Shown: positions 21,400 through 33,413, numbered from the stretch's first letter. The stretch is DNA of 64,000 nt from Zopfochytrium polystomum (GCA_025765615.1 JAIVFJ010000079.1:124001-188000), one strand, 5' to 3'. Made by a program: numbers and translations. Notes: generated by a model from the letters alone, not told the origin.

Positions 21400-22274
21400 C
21401 ATAAACAATCATGACATACATATAGACATTTTGACAGACAGACGTTGTTGTTATGAAGGAGAAGGTTACAAAATAATAAAAATTCACCATTAAGAGAGCT
21501 TTCTGTTGAAGAAATTAATAAAATAATGAGTCTTGCACCAAATAAAAGAGACACAGATACTATTTCTGAGGCTGGAACACTTGTAAATGAAAGTGACGGG
21601 AATAGAATATACTTGGCCAATGAAGAAGAGAATTTATTAAGATCTGCTTGGAGAAAAGTTTGATATAGCTGAAGATGACATTGAAAAAATGATTTTGGAT
21701 GAAAATAAGAATATTATTATTATTCCGACCAAAATCAAGAGATGCTTTGATTACAATTAATTAAATAAAGGAATATCAAAACCATATGATCACAACCGTC
21801 AACATCAGTTCTTTACGTTAACAAAGTCACACTTGAGAAGAAAATATCATGACACTTCCTGTGAAAAAGAGGGAATGGAATATAGAGAAATAAAATATCA
21901 GAATTTCACTGATGAAGTAAAAACTATTATCCAGAACGACTTAAAACAGGATTAAAAACAATTGATCCAGAATTAAGAGAAACAATTGAAAATGGTTATT
22001 TGACAGAGTATGAAACTGCATATCTTGTTAAAAATTTGTAAAAAGCAATTATATTCGTTCGGGCAAGTGGTACTATTTCGATAAAAATTGTTGGAAAGTA
22101 GACGATAGAGGAGATTTTATATGGGATGAAATAGTGAAGACTACAAATATTTATACAAGTATAAGAGATGAATGTGATGATTTACATATGAAAAAAAGAA
22201 TGGGAAAAAAATCATACAAATGGGAACAAATAGTCATTTCGAAGCCATAAGAAAATTTTGGAAAAGGAATTATC
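21400..22274 (+). pseudogene. Degraded coding remnant with a second D5_N-like fragment
   Basis: Short frames follow each other with many stops. Around 22,050-22,190 a shifted frame reads WYYFDKNCWKVDDRGDFIWD and then IRDECDDL, which resembles the W-Y-x-F-x-x-x-x-W segment of D5_N domains in viral primase-helicases. Earlier pieces include LKTGLKTIDPELRETIENGY. It is not a simple continuation of the D5 relic at 19,507, because this domain was already passed there. It suggests a second copy or a rearranged element. The copia LTR truncates it. Confidence 0.45.
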
Positions 22275-22661
22275 TGTTGAAATCTGGCAGTCGAGGGTGG
22301 TGGTGGAAGGCGAACAAGAGGGTTGCGGGAGCAGTAGGGCGTGACAAGTCAAGTCTGTGATCAACTTCTCCTTTTTTTTTTCTTCTTTTCACGCAGGGGC
22401 ATATTCCAACACTCCCCCTTGCACACGCGCCCTTCCTAAACTTCAAACAAAACCCTCCAGAGGTAAGAAACTGGGGAAGAGTGCTTGAAGCCCCTGCTCG
22501 GATGAAAAACCCAAATCAATTGGCCGATCTGGGAAAACTGTGGCAGGGAAAGGAAGTGAAAATATCTGGGAAAATACTGCTGAGGAGTGAACTTCAGAAG
22601 GGTAGGAATAGAAAATACATGAAGAGCCGAATAAGGCAAAAGGTAAAGAAAAGTTTGTCCA
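22275..22661 (-). repeat. Candidate 3' LTR of Ty1/copia element A
   Basis: On the minus strand the coding end is followed by a purine tract (AGGGAGGGGGAGGG) and then TGGACAAAC..., ending ...GATTTCAACA at 22,275. TG..CA ends and position fit an LTR. The 5' LTR was not found. Edges are inferred. Confidence 0.4.
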
Positions 22662-22685
22662 GTGCCCTCCCCCTCCCTGTTGGGC

Positions 22686-23830
22686 CTAACCTGCTGATTT
22701 CCCTTGGCGCGCCAGCGGCGCCTTCCACGCCACAGCATGGTCCAAGTTCTTCTGTTCCTTCTTCTTGATACTCTTTTGTCGCATATGTTCCTCACGTCGT
22801 TTTGATCTTGTCTCTAGGATTTTCTTGTGATGTTGCATGTATCGTCTTGGTTTCTCAGTTGAGTCAACCAGAACAAGTAGAGTCCGGCCCTCATAGACCA
22901 TGTCACATCCATGTGGCTTGGTGAGGAGGTCTGCAAGCTGGTCCATCGAGTAGACATACTCAACTTGCCTAAGTCCCTCCTCAACAAGTGACTGAATGTG
23001 GTGGTACCGAAGGCGGATGTGCTTGGAGTGATCGGTGTGAAGGTCGTTAACTGTCATGTGGATTGATGGTGTATTGTCCTCGTAGGCAATGATTGGTAGC
23101 TTGAGGGGATGCTGGATTGATAGGTGGAGGTTGTTGATGGCCTCAAGTTCCCAACCAAGCTCACTGAGTGCAATGTACTCTGCTGCTGTGGATGAGGTTG
23201 GGACAGTTGCTGATCTTGTTGATTTCCATGCTATGGCTCCCCCTGCTAATAGCACCAGGTATGCTATCTGTGAGCGAGAGTCGTGGCGGGAGTTGTATGA
23301 TGCATGAGCATAGCCAACAACTTGGTTGTTCCTGTCTGAGCTGTAGCGAAGTCCAACTGTGGAGGTGGCCTTGACATACCCCACAACGTCGAGTAGCTCG
23401 TCGAGTAGCTCATGCCAGTGCCGGATGCACGGGTCTTGAGCAAAGGAACCAAGCAAGCTGACACCGAGTGCCAGGTCTGGTCTTGTTGACGTTGCAGCGT
23501 AGTTGAGGCTGCCAATCACATGGAGGTACTCAGTGCTGTCGACGCTCTCCTCACTTGGGTAGTGGAGTGCCAGTCGTGAGGGGTGAGCTTGGCTGTTACC
23601 TTGAGTGGTGCATTGCGAGGCGTTACAGGTCCGTGCTTAGCCTCAAAGCACGAGAGGAAGTTCCGGAGGAAGTTAGTCTGATGGAGAATTGTGAAGTTTG
23701 AACCACGAATGACTTCCATTGAGAGAATGTAGCTGAGCTTTCCCAGCTCTCGAAGCTTGAACTCCGTCTTGAGGTCCGCAACAGCCTCCTTGATGGCAGC
23801 GGTGTGGCCAAAGAGTGGAAGGTCGTTGAC
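22686..23830 (-). pseudogene. Ty1/copia element A: end of reverse transcriptase and RNase H
   Basis: The frame at 22,686-23,519 encodes the copia RNase H region: IGSLNYAATSTRPDLALGV, SQIAYLVLLAGGAIAWKS, then TAAEYIALSELGWE, KHIRLRYHHI and MDQLADLLTKPHG. Immediately upstream, in another frame, 23,516-23,830 encodes LRELGKLSYILSMEVIRGSN and the adjoining RT thumb region. A frameshift at about 23,519 separates them. The 5' side stops at the poly-A end of the LINE. The preserved RT part starts near VNDLPLF, so most of RT, integrase and gag are absent. Confidence 0.8.
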
Positions 23831-24168
23831 GTACTTTTTTTTTTTTTTTTTTTTTTATTGTTCCAGCCCCAGAGGGGCTGGCGGGAAGAGAAAGAGCCAT
23901 CAACGGTGAACCGTAATGGACTACGTCCAGGTATCACCTCAGCAAACCCACCCCATGCGCTATGGACTTACAGGGTCGTCAGGCATCTCCACCGCACATA
24001 AAGCCACAATGATCAAAGGAGAAGGGGAAAACACAGAATCAAGAAAATAGAGAAGTGAGTCTGAAGGATGTCAGTGTAAGAGAGGGGAGCATCTGTGAAA
24101 GATCGGAGGGTTGGGATAAGTCAGATTAGGCAACAGCCCATGTCAAGATTGAGAAGGGCAACAGTGGC

Positions 24169-27100
24169 TCAGTGAACGTCAGGGGGCTCAGCAGGAGATG
24201 GGTGACGAGTGGCTCTTGCTTGTTGGCGTGAGGGGAGTTGTATTGTGTGGTGAAGCCAGATAATGCCTGCAACAAGTTTTATGCGGCCGAGGTAGTGGTC
24301 AATCCATCTGGAAGAAGCCTTGGTGCGCAAAAGCCAGGTGCCTGGGCAAGTGTCAGTGGAGTGCCGGCGACTACACGTGGTGCAGCGAGGTTGAGAGGGT
24401 TGTGAAGAGCTGATATGAGTTCTGTGGGATGATGGAGTGGGAGGGAGGGAAGAGTTGATGTTTGGAGAAGACAGTGGGTGAGAGGCCGTGGAACGAGGGT
24501 GAGAGGCCTGGGAATTTGGTGGAGGGGATCTGCGGGGCTTGGAGCGCTTGTCAGAGGGCTTGATGGACTTTGACTTCTCCCAAGAGATAGTGTCGTCACA
24601 ACGGGGGATCCAAATAAGTCGATGGGCGTCAAGAAGGAGCTGATGGAAAGCGGTGACGAGGGTTTTAAGGACAGAGGCAGCAGGGTTATCACGTGAGAAT
24701 AAGGTGTCATAAAAGGATTGAGGGATGAAGCCACAAAGGAGGGAGGAAAAATTGATACAAGATTGATCATCAAAAAGAAATTCAGGGCAGGAGAGCCAGT
24801 AAATGGGATGGGCTTGAGGAGGAGAGTGGCCATGAGGTGCAGGAGGAACAGAGGAGGAAAGAGTTTCAGCAAAGGTGTTGCAAATGATGGCAATGGCGTC
24901 GGCAGCTGCAGGGCATTGCCAGACATGCTCTGTGGTTTCCAGAGCGTGGTGGCATTGACGGCAGAGCCCATCAGGGTAGACTTGAGGGTGTCGTTGGTGT
25001 AGAACTTTTTGAGTAGGCAAAGTGTTGCTGAGGATTTGAAGTCGATACTTGCGACGAGCAGAGCCAGGGAGGGTGCCAAAGAGGGAAGAGGGTTTAATTC
25101 CAGAGTGGAGAACAAGAAATGTGGCTTCCCAATGAACTAGGTCAGGGTTGTGGGTGATGTGGGCAAAGGCTGAGGTGTTCAGAAGTGCAAAATGGTGAGA
25201 GAGACCTGTGAGGAGTTGCAGTTGTCGTCGAAGTTGGCCCAAGATGGGGGTATTTGAGATGAAGGCAGTGGCTGGGAGGATCTGTTGTGAGAGGATTGGT
25301 AACAAAGTTGGGTCAGAAGTCAAGGGTACAGGTGATGCCAGCTTGTCTGCTCGTTCGTTGCCAGCGTCGCCGTTGTGTCCACAAACCCAGGAAACTTGTG
25401 GAGGGGGGCCAATCCAAGACTGAAGGGTGGCTGCAACACATGCCCAAAGGGTGGGGTGGGAAGTGGTGTGCAAAAGACGGTGGAGGGAATCAGAGAGAGG
25501 AGGTGTGTTGAGCTCGCTGTGTGGATGGGGACTAAAGGAGTTTGAGGGAAAGAGTTTCTCAAAGGTGTGAACCACTCCAAGATTGTCAAGTCGAAAAGTG
25601 AGGGGCAGGGAAAGCTTTGCAGTGATGGTGAGGGCAGCAAGGAGAGCAGCAATTTCAGCAGTTGTGGAAGAGGCAGAGAGTGGAGGGAGGGCAAAAGAAA
25701 ATTCAAAGTTAAGCTCAAGGCAAACAACAGAGCCAGCCATGAATCCCTCCTCGCGAAGGGAGCCATCGGTGTCAAAGGTCAAGGATGGGTGGGTATGAGC
25801 AAGGTCAGCAGGGAGAAGGGGCACGTCCATTGGTTGAAAGCAGGGATTTGTGAAGGGAGCTGGATTGAAAGTGGAGTGGTGGGAGGTGAGGAGTGGGAAA
25901 GGTGTGGGTGTGAAAACGGTGGTGGGGGAAGGTGAGTTAACAAAGAAGATGGGCTGGGAGGGTCGAGTTGCAGTAGCAGTTGTGCGGCTGCTGATGGGGA
26001 CTGTGTAGGTGGAGTGTGCAAGGGAAGTTGGATTGTAGGGAGAGATGTGCTTGCTGCAGGGGTAAGAGAATGGGGGGGAGCCAATGGGGCAGCCAAGGCA
26101 TTGGACCAAGTGGAAATTGTGGTAGGAAGGGTGAAGGCGTTCAGGGAGCCTGGAGTAGTGATGAGAAAGGAGTTGGGGGTTTGGGAGTGTGTGAGTCCAG
26201 TTAACAATGCAGAAGAATTCCACTTGTGGTGGGGTCATCAGACGGAAAAAACTGCCACAAGCAAGGGGGGGATGTTGAAGGGGATCCAAAGAAGATGGGT
26301 AAAAGGGATTGTAAAGAGGACCATCAGGAGGGCTGTGGTAAAAGACTGGAGAGCCAAAGGTGGGAGCAGCAAAAATAAAGGTCTTAATGATGTGGTACAC
26401 TTCACAGAGTTTGTCAGGGAGAGAGCTGTCTTTGTAAGCAGGACTGGTGAGGTGGAGGTCAAAAAGTTGTTCAAAAAAGAAGACTGAGTGTGAACAGAGA
26501 GTGGGAAGCACTTTGAGAAAAATATGCCAAGGAACTAATGAGTTGATGGAGTGAGCATGAACAGAAAATAGGGGTGGACCAGAGTATTGGAAGGATGTTT
26601 GTTGGTTAAAAAGGAGGGGAATGAGAGACTTGGTGAAGTGTTTTTTTGGCTGGGACAAGGGTAAGGGATGTGAGAAAACTGGAGCTCCAGAGGCCAGGTC
26701 AAGTTGGAGGCAGTGCATCATGATACGGCTTATGTGGCCAATGAGAGAGGGGGAGTTCAAGCGAGAGTTGAGGTCAACAATCATGTCAGAACAGTATTCA
26801 TTGTAAAAGTCAGGGAAGTTATGGGTCATGGGGTGATGGAGGAGGGCATTGGGAAAAGAGGTGCAGTAGCCAACCAGGCGTTTGAAGGTTTTGCAACAGA
26901 GTGTGGTGAGGTTGTTGAGGAAAGTACAGGGGAGAATGGCAGTTTTCCACAGAAAGCGGACACGTGGGAGGAGAACGTTACGGATGAGGTAAGAAGCAAT
27001 TTTGTCACCCATCTTTTTGTGTTTGATAATGTCGAGGAAATTGGTGGTGGTGGAAAGGATTTGCTGCCGTGCTGCTGAGCTCATACCGTCTGCTGTGAAG

Positions 27101-27483
27101 TAGTTGCCTAGGTGTCGAAAGGTGGTGTTTGGCGGGTGGATGGGAAGGACTGTGGTGCCCCAGTTGATGGTGGTAGGTGCTGATCGCGGGGTGTTGACGG
27201 CAGAGATGAAGATTTTCTTGGTGTTAGACTTGATGTCGTTATGTGACTGGTACTCAAAGAGGAGGTCGGCCTGAAGCTGCAGATCCTCCAGGGTGCTGGA
27301 GAGGGTGTTGGTGTCGTCGACAAGGGCAAAGCCAGTAACAGAGACAGGGGGTGGGGGGTTGAAGAATTGGACAGGGAAGTTACGAGGGGTGGGAACTGAG
27401 AAAATGAAACCGGTGGTACAGCAATCAAGAACGCAAAGAACAGGGTCCCAAAAGATACGCCAATCAAGGGGTCCGTCCCTCAA
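24169..27483 (-). pseudogene. LINE ORF2, 3' part: RT end, RNase H, zinc-finger end
   Basis: The 1,104-codon frame starts in the RT domain: FALVDDTNTL, near its start, is the catalytic YVDD-type block with Leu/Val changes. Around the middle, TFDTDGSLREEGFMAG, TAEIAALLAALT, RLDNLGVVHTF and GHNGDAGNERADKLA give the Asp, Glu, Asp and His/Asp residues of RNase H. Towards the end, CRQCHHALETTEHVWQC is a Cys-Cys-His-Cys zinc motif typical of LINE ends. RNase H after RT points to an I/R1-like group. The frame is uninterrupted, so the insertion is young, but a frameshift at 27,464-27,483 cuts it from the upstream RT half. Confidence 0.8.
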
Positions 27484-28603
27484 GGGAGCCTTGCTGAATC
27501 ATAGTGCCAATGGGGAAGGAAGGGGATGGGCCAAAAGCTGTGATGACAGAGGAACAAAAACGACGTTGGGAATTGACACGCATGTGAACATAAGAAGAGG
27601 GGAGGTGAATACGTTCCCAGGAGGCAATGAGGCCAGCAACAGGGGAGCTGTCAAAAGCTTTCTTAATGTTGTTGAGGAGAAGGTATAAGGGCTGTTTAGT
27701 GGAATGGGCAAGGTCAAGGGCGTAGCGTACAAGGTGGAGAGGTGGGTCAGGAGAAGAGCCAGGTAGGGCAGAGAAGTTGCGACCAAGGAGTACATTGTGA
27801 GAAGAGAGGATGGAAGAGATACGAGAAAGACAGATGGATTGAACAACTTTGGCAGCAAGTTCGCAGAGGCTGATTGGACAGAGGTTAGTGATGTCACCAC
27901 CCCACGCAGCTTTCTTGGGTATGGGGAAGATGGAGGAAGATGCCCAAGAGTCTGGGATGTCAAGGAAGAGAAAAGAGCGAATGATGAGGGAGGAGAAGAA
28001 TGCAAGAGCATCAGGACCAGCTGCGAGGAGAAGCTCTCTGGAGATTTGGGAGGGGCCAGGGGCTTTGTTTGAGGCAAGAGATGTGAGAGTGTTTTTGACG
28101 TTGTTGGCAGAAGGGGGCAGCATAACCTTGGAGAAAAGATCTGGGGGGATGTGGGGACGGGGTTGCATCTCAGAGTGAAATGGAGAGGATGGTGGGAAGG
28201 GAGTGAGGGTACGAGGGCGAAACCAGTGTTCAACCTGTTGTTGGCAGATACCAGGGACAAGGTCAGGATCGTGGGTGATTGAGGGACCTTCGGCAGTAGT
28301 ATAGCGAATGTGGTCGATGCTAGAGTTGCTGCCCGTGCAGTTGAGGATGTTGTTGAGGACAGTCTTTATCTTGCCAGAAGAGAAAAGGTTGTGTCTATGT
28401 GTGAGAGCTGTGGCAATGTCCTCCATTTTGTGCTTTTCTGCTGCCTGGCGTTGGGCACGGTAGATGGCCTGGCGATGGCGGTTGAGGGCGGGGAGTAAAA
28501 CATCACGATAGTCAGTTGTGTCCAAGAAGCGGGCTTTGTACTGAGAGTGGATGTGGGACAAGAAGGAGTAAGACTGATCTGCGCCCCACTCAGATGGGGT
28601 CAA
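27464..28603 (-). pseudogene. LINE ORF2, 5' part: RT fingers and palm
   Basis: The 379-codon frame contains the pre-RT linker and RT blocks: NKAPGPSQISRELLLAAG, SIFPIPKKA, then NLCPISLCELAAKVVQ and the LNNIKKAFDS block, where the usual catalytic Asp is replaced by Asn. It ends GTMIQQGSLEG, where a frameshift moves reading to the next frame within a 20-bp overlap. The change at the catalytic Asp and the frameshift both argue that this copy is dead. Confidence 0.75.
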
Positions 28604-29890
28604 AGGAATGGAAGGGAAGATGTAAGTCTTTTCATGAGTGTGGATTGATACCAGCTTGAGTAGCTCTTGCTGAGTTCGATTGACGTTTTGTCATGCATAA
28701 AGGTAATAGACATTGGAGTTGATGTAATATCGAGGTCGTCCCACATTTTCTCTTCAGTGAGAATTGTCCTGGTGTATTCGTCTAGGCCCATCCAAATGCC
28801 TTCGGCGTTGCGCTCGAGGTGGATGCAAATGACTTGGCTGACAGTGGTTTCCTCAAGAGACATGCTGTACTCAGCGCAAAAAGCATCCTCAATTTTGGCA
28901 ACAAGAGCTGGGGTGTTGGCCATGACATTGATGTCATCAACAAAGACAAAGATGATTTCAAATGTTTGCTGCTGAGGGTCTACTCGAAAGAAGAGGCAGG
29001 GCTCAGCAAGAGATTGATTGAAGCCAAGTTTCTTGACAATGAACTTGCGAAGGGTCAGGAACCAGTTTCGTCCAGATTGATGGAGTTCATAGAGGCTCTT
29101 GAGGAGTATGCAGAATAGTTTCATTCCATCTGGAGTGAATCACTCATGGCCTTTTGGTGGATGCATGTAGATGACTTCTTTGAGGAAAGCATGCAGGTTG
29201 CCTGTGTTGACATCCATGCTGTGGTACTCGAGGTCAAAAGCAAGGCTGATTGCAATGAGCAGTCAGATGGCCTGGATCCAGACGACAGGAGAAAAGGTGT
29301 CTGTGTAGTCAATGCCTTCACGTTGGGTGTTTCCGCATGCGACAAGACGAGCTTTCCATCGCTTCAGCCAGCCAAAGGGGTCAAGCTTGTAGGCATAAAC
29401 CCATTTGCAGAACATTGCGTGTTTGCCAGGAGGAAGAACTGCCCATTCCCAGACCTTGTGCTCATCCATGAGAGAGTGAAGCTCCTCAAGCTCAGATGCA
29501 ATCCATTCTTCATTGTAGTCTGATGTGTGGGCTTCCTTGTGGGAATGTGGCACTGGTGGGAGTTGTGATTGGTGGATTGGTTCTTAGGGAAGTGCTTTGG
29601 GAAGTGTGGTTCTCGTTTAGCTGATGCAAGGTAGAGTCACAAGAGATGGCGAATGATTGTTCGATTTGCAAGTAGCTTGCGAAGTCCACTTGGAGCATCT
29701 TTGATGTTGACAATGACAGATGGTGGAAGTGGTGATTCAATGACAGGTTCCGGTTCAGTGTTAATGGATGCTACGCGGTCTGCCATTGGAGCTACGCTCT
29801 CTTCAGGTTCGTCTTCATCTTTGCCCAGGACGACAGCAAATGTGTCAGAGTTCCAACCATAGTCGTTATCGAATTCATCGCCTTCCATAT
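28600..29890 (-). pseudogene. Ty1/copia element B: reverse transcriptase fragment
   Basis: The minus strand encodes, from 29,888 down, an acidic linker; then at 29,553-29,263 KWVYAYKLDPFGWLKRWKAR and GIDYTDTFSPVVW, the start of copia RT; then, after a frameshift, SMDVNTGNLHAFLKEVIY; then at 29,124-28,600 KSLYELHQSGRNW, FVFVDDINVMA (catalytic VDD) and STPMSITFMHDKT. RNase H is missing, because the LINE starts where IGSLNYA would be expected. Because element A repeats the segment after VDD with different sequence, A and B are separate copia elements. Confidence 0.75.
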
Positions 29891-31278
29891 CTTGGGGAAG
29901 TGTTGGAGGTTGATCTGAGGTGTTTGTTGATGATGATGGCGGCTGTCCCCCCTGGAAGCCTGGCGCAGTTGCTGGTCAGTACAAGAGGAGGGAGCACTGT
30001 CAGGAGGAGAGTTGGATAATCAACAGTAAGAGTCAAGTGGTGGCTCGACAGGCTCGAAAGAAGGAGAGTCCTCAGTTTCAGGAAAATCTGTAAAATCATC
30101 AGAGAGAGAAGTTAAGAAATCAGAATTAAGAAATTGAAGCTTAGCGTCACTGCAGACAAGAAATGCCATCCGTCCCACTGATCCTTGGGTAGGTGTGTGA
30201 CGTACGTATGGTAGGCCTCCTCATTGCAGAAAGGTCTCTCAAGCGGGAATAGGTCTGTCCGCGTTAGGTCCTGAATTCCTTTTTCACCAATAACCTTGAT
30301 CTGAAGGTTGCTAATAAAGTCATTGAATCCGTCAGCGTCTTGCCAGTGAACATGCCAACAAACGAGTTTAGGTTGGACGACATTGCGTTGTGCGTAGTGA
30401 TGATTCTGTTGCAGGAGAAAACCAGTTGCTGGAAAAAATTTGGAGGACTTGCTCAACAGTCTGGCAGTGACAAAAAGTGACTCTAGGAGTTGTTTGATGC
30501 TCTAGTTGATGGAGAAATGGTCCGGAATAGAAGATTTGTGTTGCACACAATGCTTGTTGCAAGCTGATTGATGGACAGAAAATTCTGAAATTGGAATAGC
30601 AGGTTGGTACCGTTGAATTGCGATTTGTGTGCCAAATTTCAGGCCATGGATCAAAGGTTTGGTGGTGTTTTCTTTGGAGAGTGTAGGAGAGTGGAATAGA
30701 GAGAACTTAGAGCAAAGAGCAATTTGGTGTCCAGCTGGGGTGACTTGTCACACAAGAAAGGACAAAATTGTTGTTGGAGGTAGTGGTAGTTTGACTTTAT
30801 CAAAATCTCTTGCAGCTCCTGCTGTGGGCGTTGTGGCGGGGTGCGTTAGGTGTCAATCAAAAGAGCAGAAGCAGGAGAATGCGGATATGCAAGGGCGTTC
30901 TCTGATCGCTTCTCCCCGTTGCGATGATGTCACTCAAATTTGAGGAAGCGTTTTTGACTTCAGATGCCAATCAAATTCCGTAGAGACAACGTAGAGAGCT
31001 CCATGATAGCTTGTTGGAAAGAGGAGATTCAGGGCTTTTGAATGCACTCTGGATTGGATGACAGGGCCGGCTGGGAGAGGGCGTCAAAACTTTTGGGCCT
31101 CCCAAATGAAATGGTTTCAAAAGTTGAGCTATGCTGATTCTGTTTGTTGGAGGTGGTAGAGAGTGCTTTTCCAAGCTAGAATTTGTGGTTGATGCAGCCA
31201 GATAGATAGCTGGGATGCTGTTGTGTAAACAGTCTACTCTGAGTGAGTGAGTGGAAGGAGTGAATGAAGTGGAGATGT
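29891..31278. other. No confident gene; possible flank of copia element B
   Basis: The minus strand carries short open pieces at 30,112-30,456 and 30,368-30,562 that might be gag or integrase remnants of element B, but no motif supports this. The plus-strand frame at 30,629-30,943 has no recognisable feature. Nothing else is seen up to the repeat at 31,279. Confidence 0.3.
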
Positions 31279-33409
31279 TGTGAGGACGACAGGCTGTTGA
31301 GCCTGCGACCTCAAATAAAAAGAGTATACCCCGCTTTTTTAACTGATAACTTGTGAGGATTATCAATTTGACTCGACCAAACAACGTTTCACGAAAATGA
31401 CGTAACACGGTTGGACCCCATTTCTTATTATTTTCATGGTTATTATTGTCCCTGCAAGCTGAACCACTGAGATTTGGACTGTCTCTTAGCCGCGGCCATG
31501 TATATTATTCATGTTATTATTACGCACTAAGTTGCAGGCTGAATGGCTCAGGCCGCTCTGCACTATTGGCCAGAGCCCCTCTAGCTCAGTGGTGTAGAGC
31601 GCTCCCTTCAATGGGAGAGGTGCTAAGTTTGAGACATGCTGGCAGTCACTAACTGAATGATGCAGAAATGCTAAGTTCTGCACAATGACTAAGCCTTGCC
31701 CCCCTCACTTTTGGAAATGGATTAGGATGATGTGCTTCAGTGGGTAGAAGTACAGAGTCCAGGTGTACACAGAGCTAACACAGAGCTGCTGCATAAGCTA
31801 CCATGATGAAAGGCCTCATGAAAGGGTATGAGATCATAGGGTTTTTTCTCCTTTCTTTATTGATGATTTTTACTTATTTTTTCAATTAGTAGTTTATCCT
31901 GTTTTTCCTGTTTTTACTGTTTTATCTTTTATTTATTTGTTTGTTTGTTGTCTCTGTGTGTGTCTCTTTTCTTTTGTGGCTGTGAGTGACTGTCTTCCTC
32001 TTTGCACCAACCAGCTCTCTCCATCTCCTCCATCTTTCTTGGCAGCTGAGAAATGCTCCATGATTTTCTGAGCTGTCTTCCTTGTTTGATGGCTCAGCCC
32101 CATTGTTTGGTGACTCACTCCTCCTCTCTCTTCTTTGTTGTTTTATTTATTGTTTTGTTCTTTTGTATATGTTTTCCCCTCTTTTCCCTTCCTTCTTCCT
32201 TCACCCTGCTGATTCCAACCCTCTCCTATTTAAGCAGCCCACCCCCCATTCTTGTTGCCCCTTAGAACCTGTACCTGAAGTCTTCTTGCCTGCCCTTATT
32301 CCTTCTCTGACTGTGTGTATGAGCTGGGGGTGGCAGTCCCCTGGTGTGCGACAGGAGAATTGGTTCTCTTGGCCATTTATGGCAGTGTGCTGGGTTCAAG
32401 TCCCAGTGCACCTCACCATTCTGCATACTGTTTAGGCTGGTCTGGGGTAGGAGCTACTTGATGATGGACGGTGGGAGGGTAAACTGTGGTAGTGCCTCGC
32501 TGGTTCCTGTCAATACATCACTTCAAATCCAGGTCTCTCAAGGTGATATGAATGAGTTGGCTGGTCAGGTATTATGTGGTGGTATGGTCTCTCTGGTATT
32601 CCTCCCTGTCCCTGGTGATGGTTCCTTTGGCCTTTGGTGGGCCTGGTTCGCTGGTTCAGACCCTCTTCCTTTCATGCTAATACCTGTGGTTGTCTTTGGT
32701 GTCTTCCTTGTGTGTGGGAGTGGGTATTGACCTTCCTTGCTTCTAAGACAGGTTATTCTCTCTGGCCTGGTGAGGCAGAGGTCTGTCTCCTGGTAGGATG
32801 GAGCAAGAAGAGTCCCACTGTCTCCCACCCTGGTTGCACCCTCTTCCTTGGATTGAGTTGGAACACTCTCCTTGGAGTGAGACAAGTTGTGTCTGGTTCT
32901 GTTAAGTGGAAAACAGTTCTGATTTGGTTCAACAGGCACCTCTGCACACTAACTGTTCCTTGTGTCTGCCCTTTGTCTCTCCAACCCCCTCCAACTCAGG
33001 GTTTGACTTGTTGTTTATTTCTTTTGTTGTTTCTTTTGATGGGTTGTAGTGGCTTGTCACTCCCCTTACCGATTCAGTCGGTCTTACCGATCCAGTCGGT
33101 TCTGTCTCTGGTCTAACTTGGCTTTGGCCTTGTGCCCCAGATGAAACCCTTCTGTGTCTTGCACCAGAGGATTGTGCTTTCTTTTGTGATTGTGTCTGTT
33201 TCATGCTTTGGTGTGAGAAACCCATCTTTTGTGTTAGAGATTTATTTGTGTTTTTCTTGGGCTTTTTAAGACTCCAAATACACTTTCCTGTCTAGTGCCC
33301 CTAGACACCCTCCTTTTGCCCCTTTTCATTAGCCAGGATTGGTATTTAGGTCCATGCTCTGGTTTCCACCTATAGCCCTAGGTGAGGAGTTAGAGAGCAC
33401 AGTCTCACA
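31279..33409. mobile_element. Unnamed repeat, copy 2, TGTGAG...CTCACA ends flanked by ATGT
   Basis: This copy begins TGTGAGGACGACAGGCTG and ends CAGTCTCACA, with ATGT on both sides (31,275-31,278 and 33,410-33,413). It is colinear with the copy at 14,289, but has about 700 bp extra between GGTGGGCC and CCCTAGACACC (about 32,637-33,305). Copy 1 looks like a deletion derivative at this short match. The extra part has no clear coding potential. The tRNA-like module at 31,578-31,640 is damaged, but the second T-arm at about 32,391 keeps its stem. Confidence 0.75.
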
Positions 33410-33413
33410 ATGT

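Larger units (their letters stand above)
19260..22274 (+). mobile_element. Relic of a virus-like DNA element (D5-type replication genes)
   Basis: An AT-rich block with codon use unlike its neighbours carries a degraded primase-helicase gene, a small zinc-motif gene, a short F-box-like frame on the minus strand and a second D5-like fragment. Such genes occur together in large DNA viruses, virophages and Polinton-like elements. The first 285 bp are repeated at 11,800-12,065. The right edge is cut by a copia LTR at 22,275. No capsid, ATPase, integrase or terminal repeat was found, so the exact class is open. Confidence 0.6.
23830..28610 (-). mobile_element. 5'-truncated LINE retrotransposon
   Basis: Read on the minus strand, the element ends in about 24 A residues at 23,831-23,855. 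It carries a 3' UTR of about 310 bp and two overlapping frames for reverse transcriptase, RNase H and a zinc-knuckle end. It starts at about 28,610, inside what should be the middle of ORF2, so ORF1 and endonuclease are missing, as is usual for 5' truncation. It sits between two copia fragments. No clear target-site duplication was identified. Confidence 0.8.

Noticed and set aside
25208..26487. Plus-strand open frames within the LINE
   Set aside because: They are antisense shadows of the long LINE frame, without motifs of their own.
28600..29124. Copia elements A and B being one element split by the LINE
   Set aside because: Both contain the RT segment after the VDD motif with different sequence, so they cannot be one copy.
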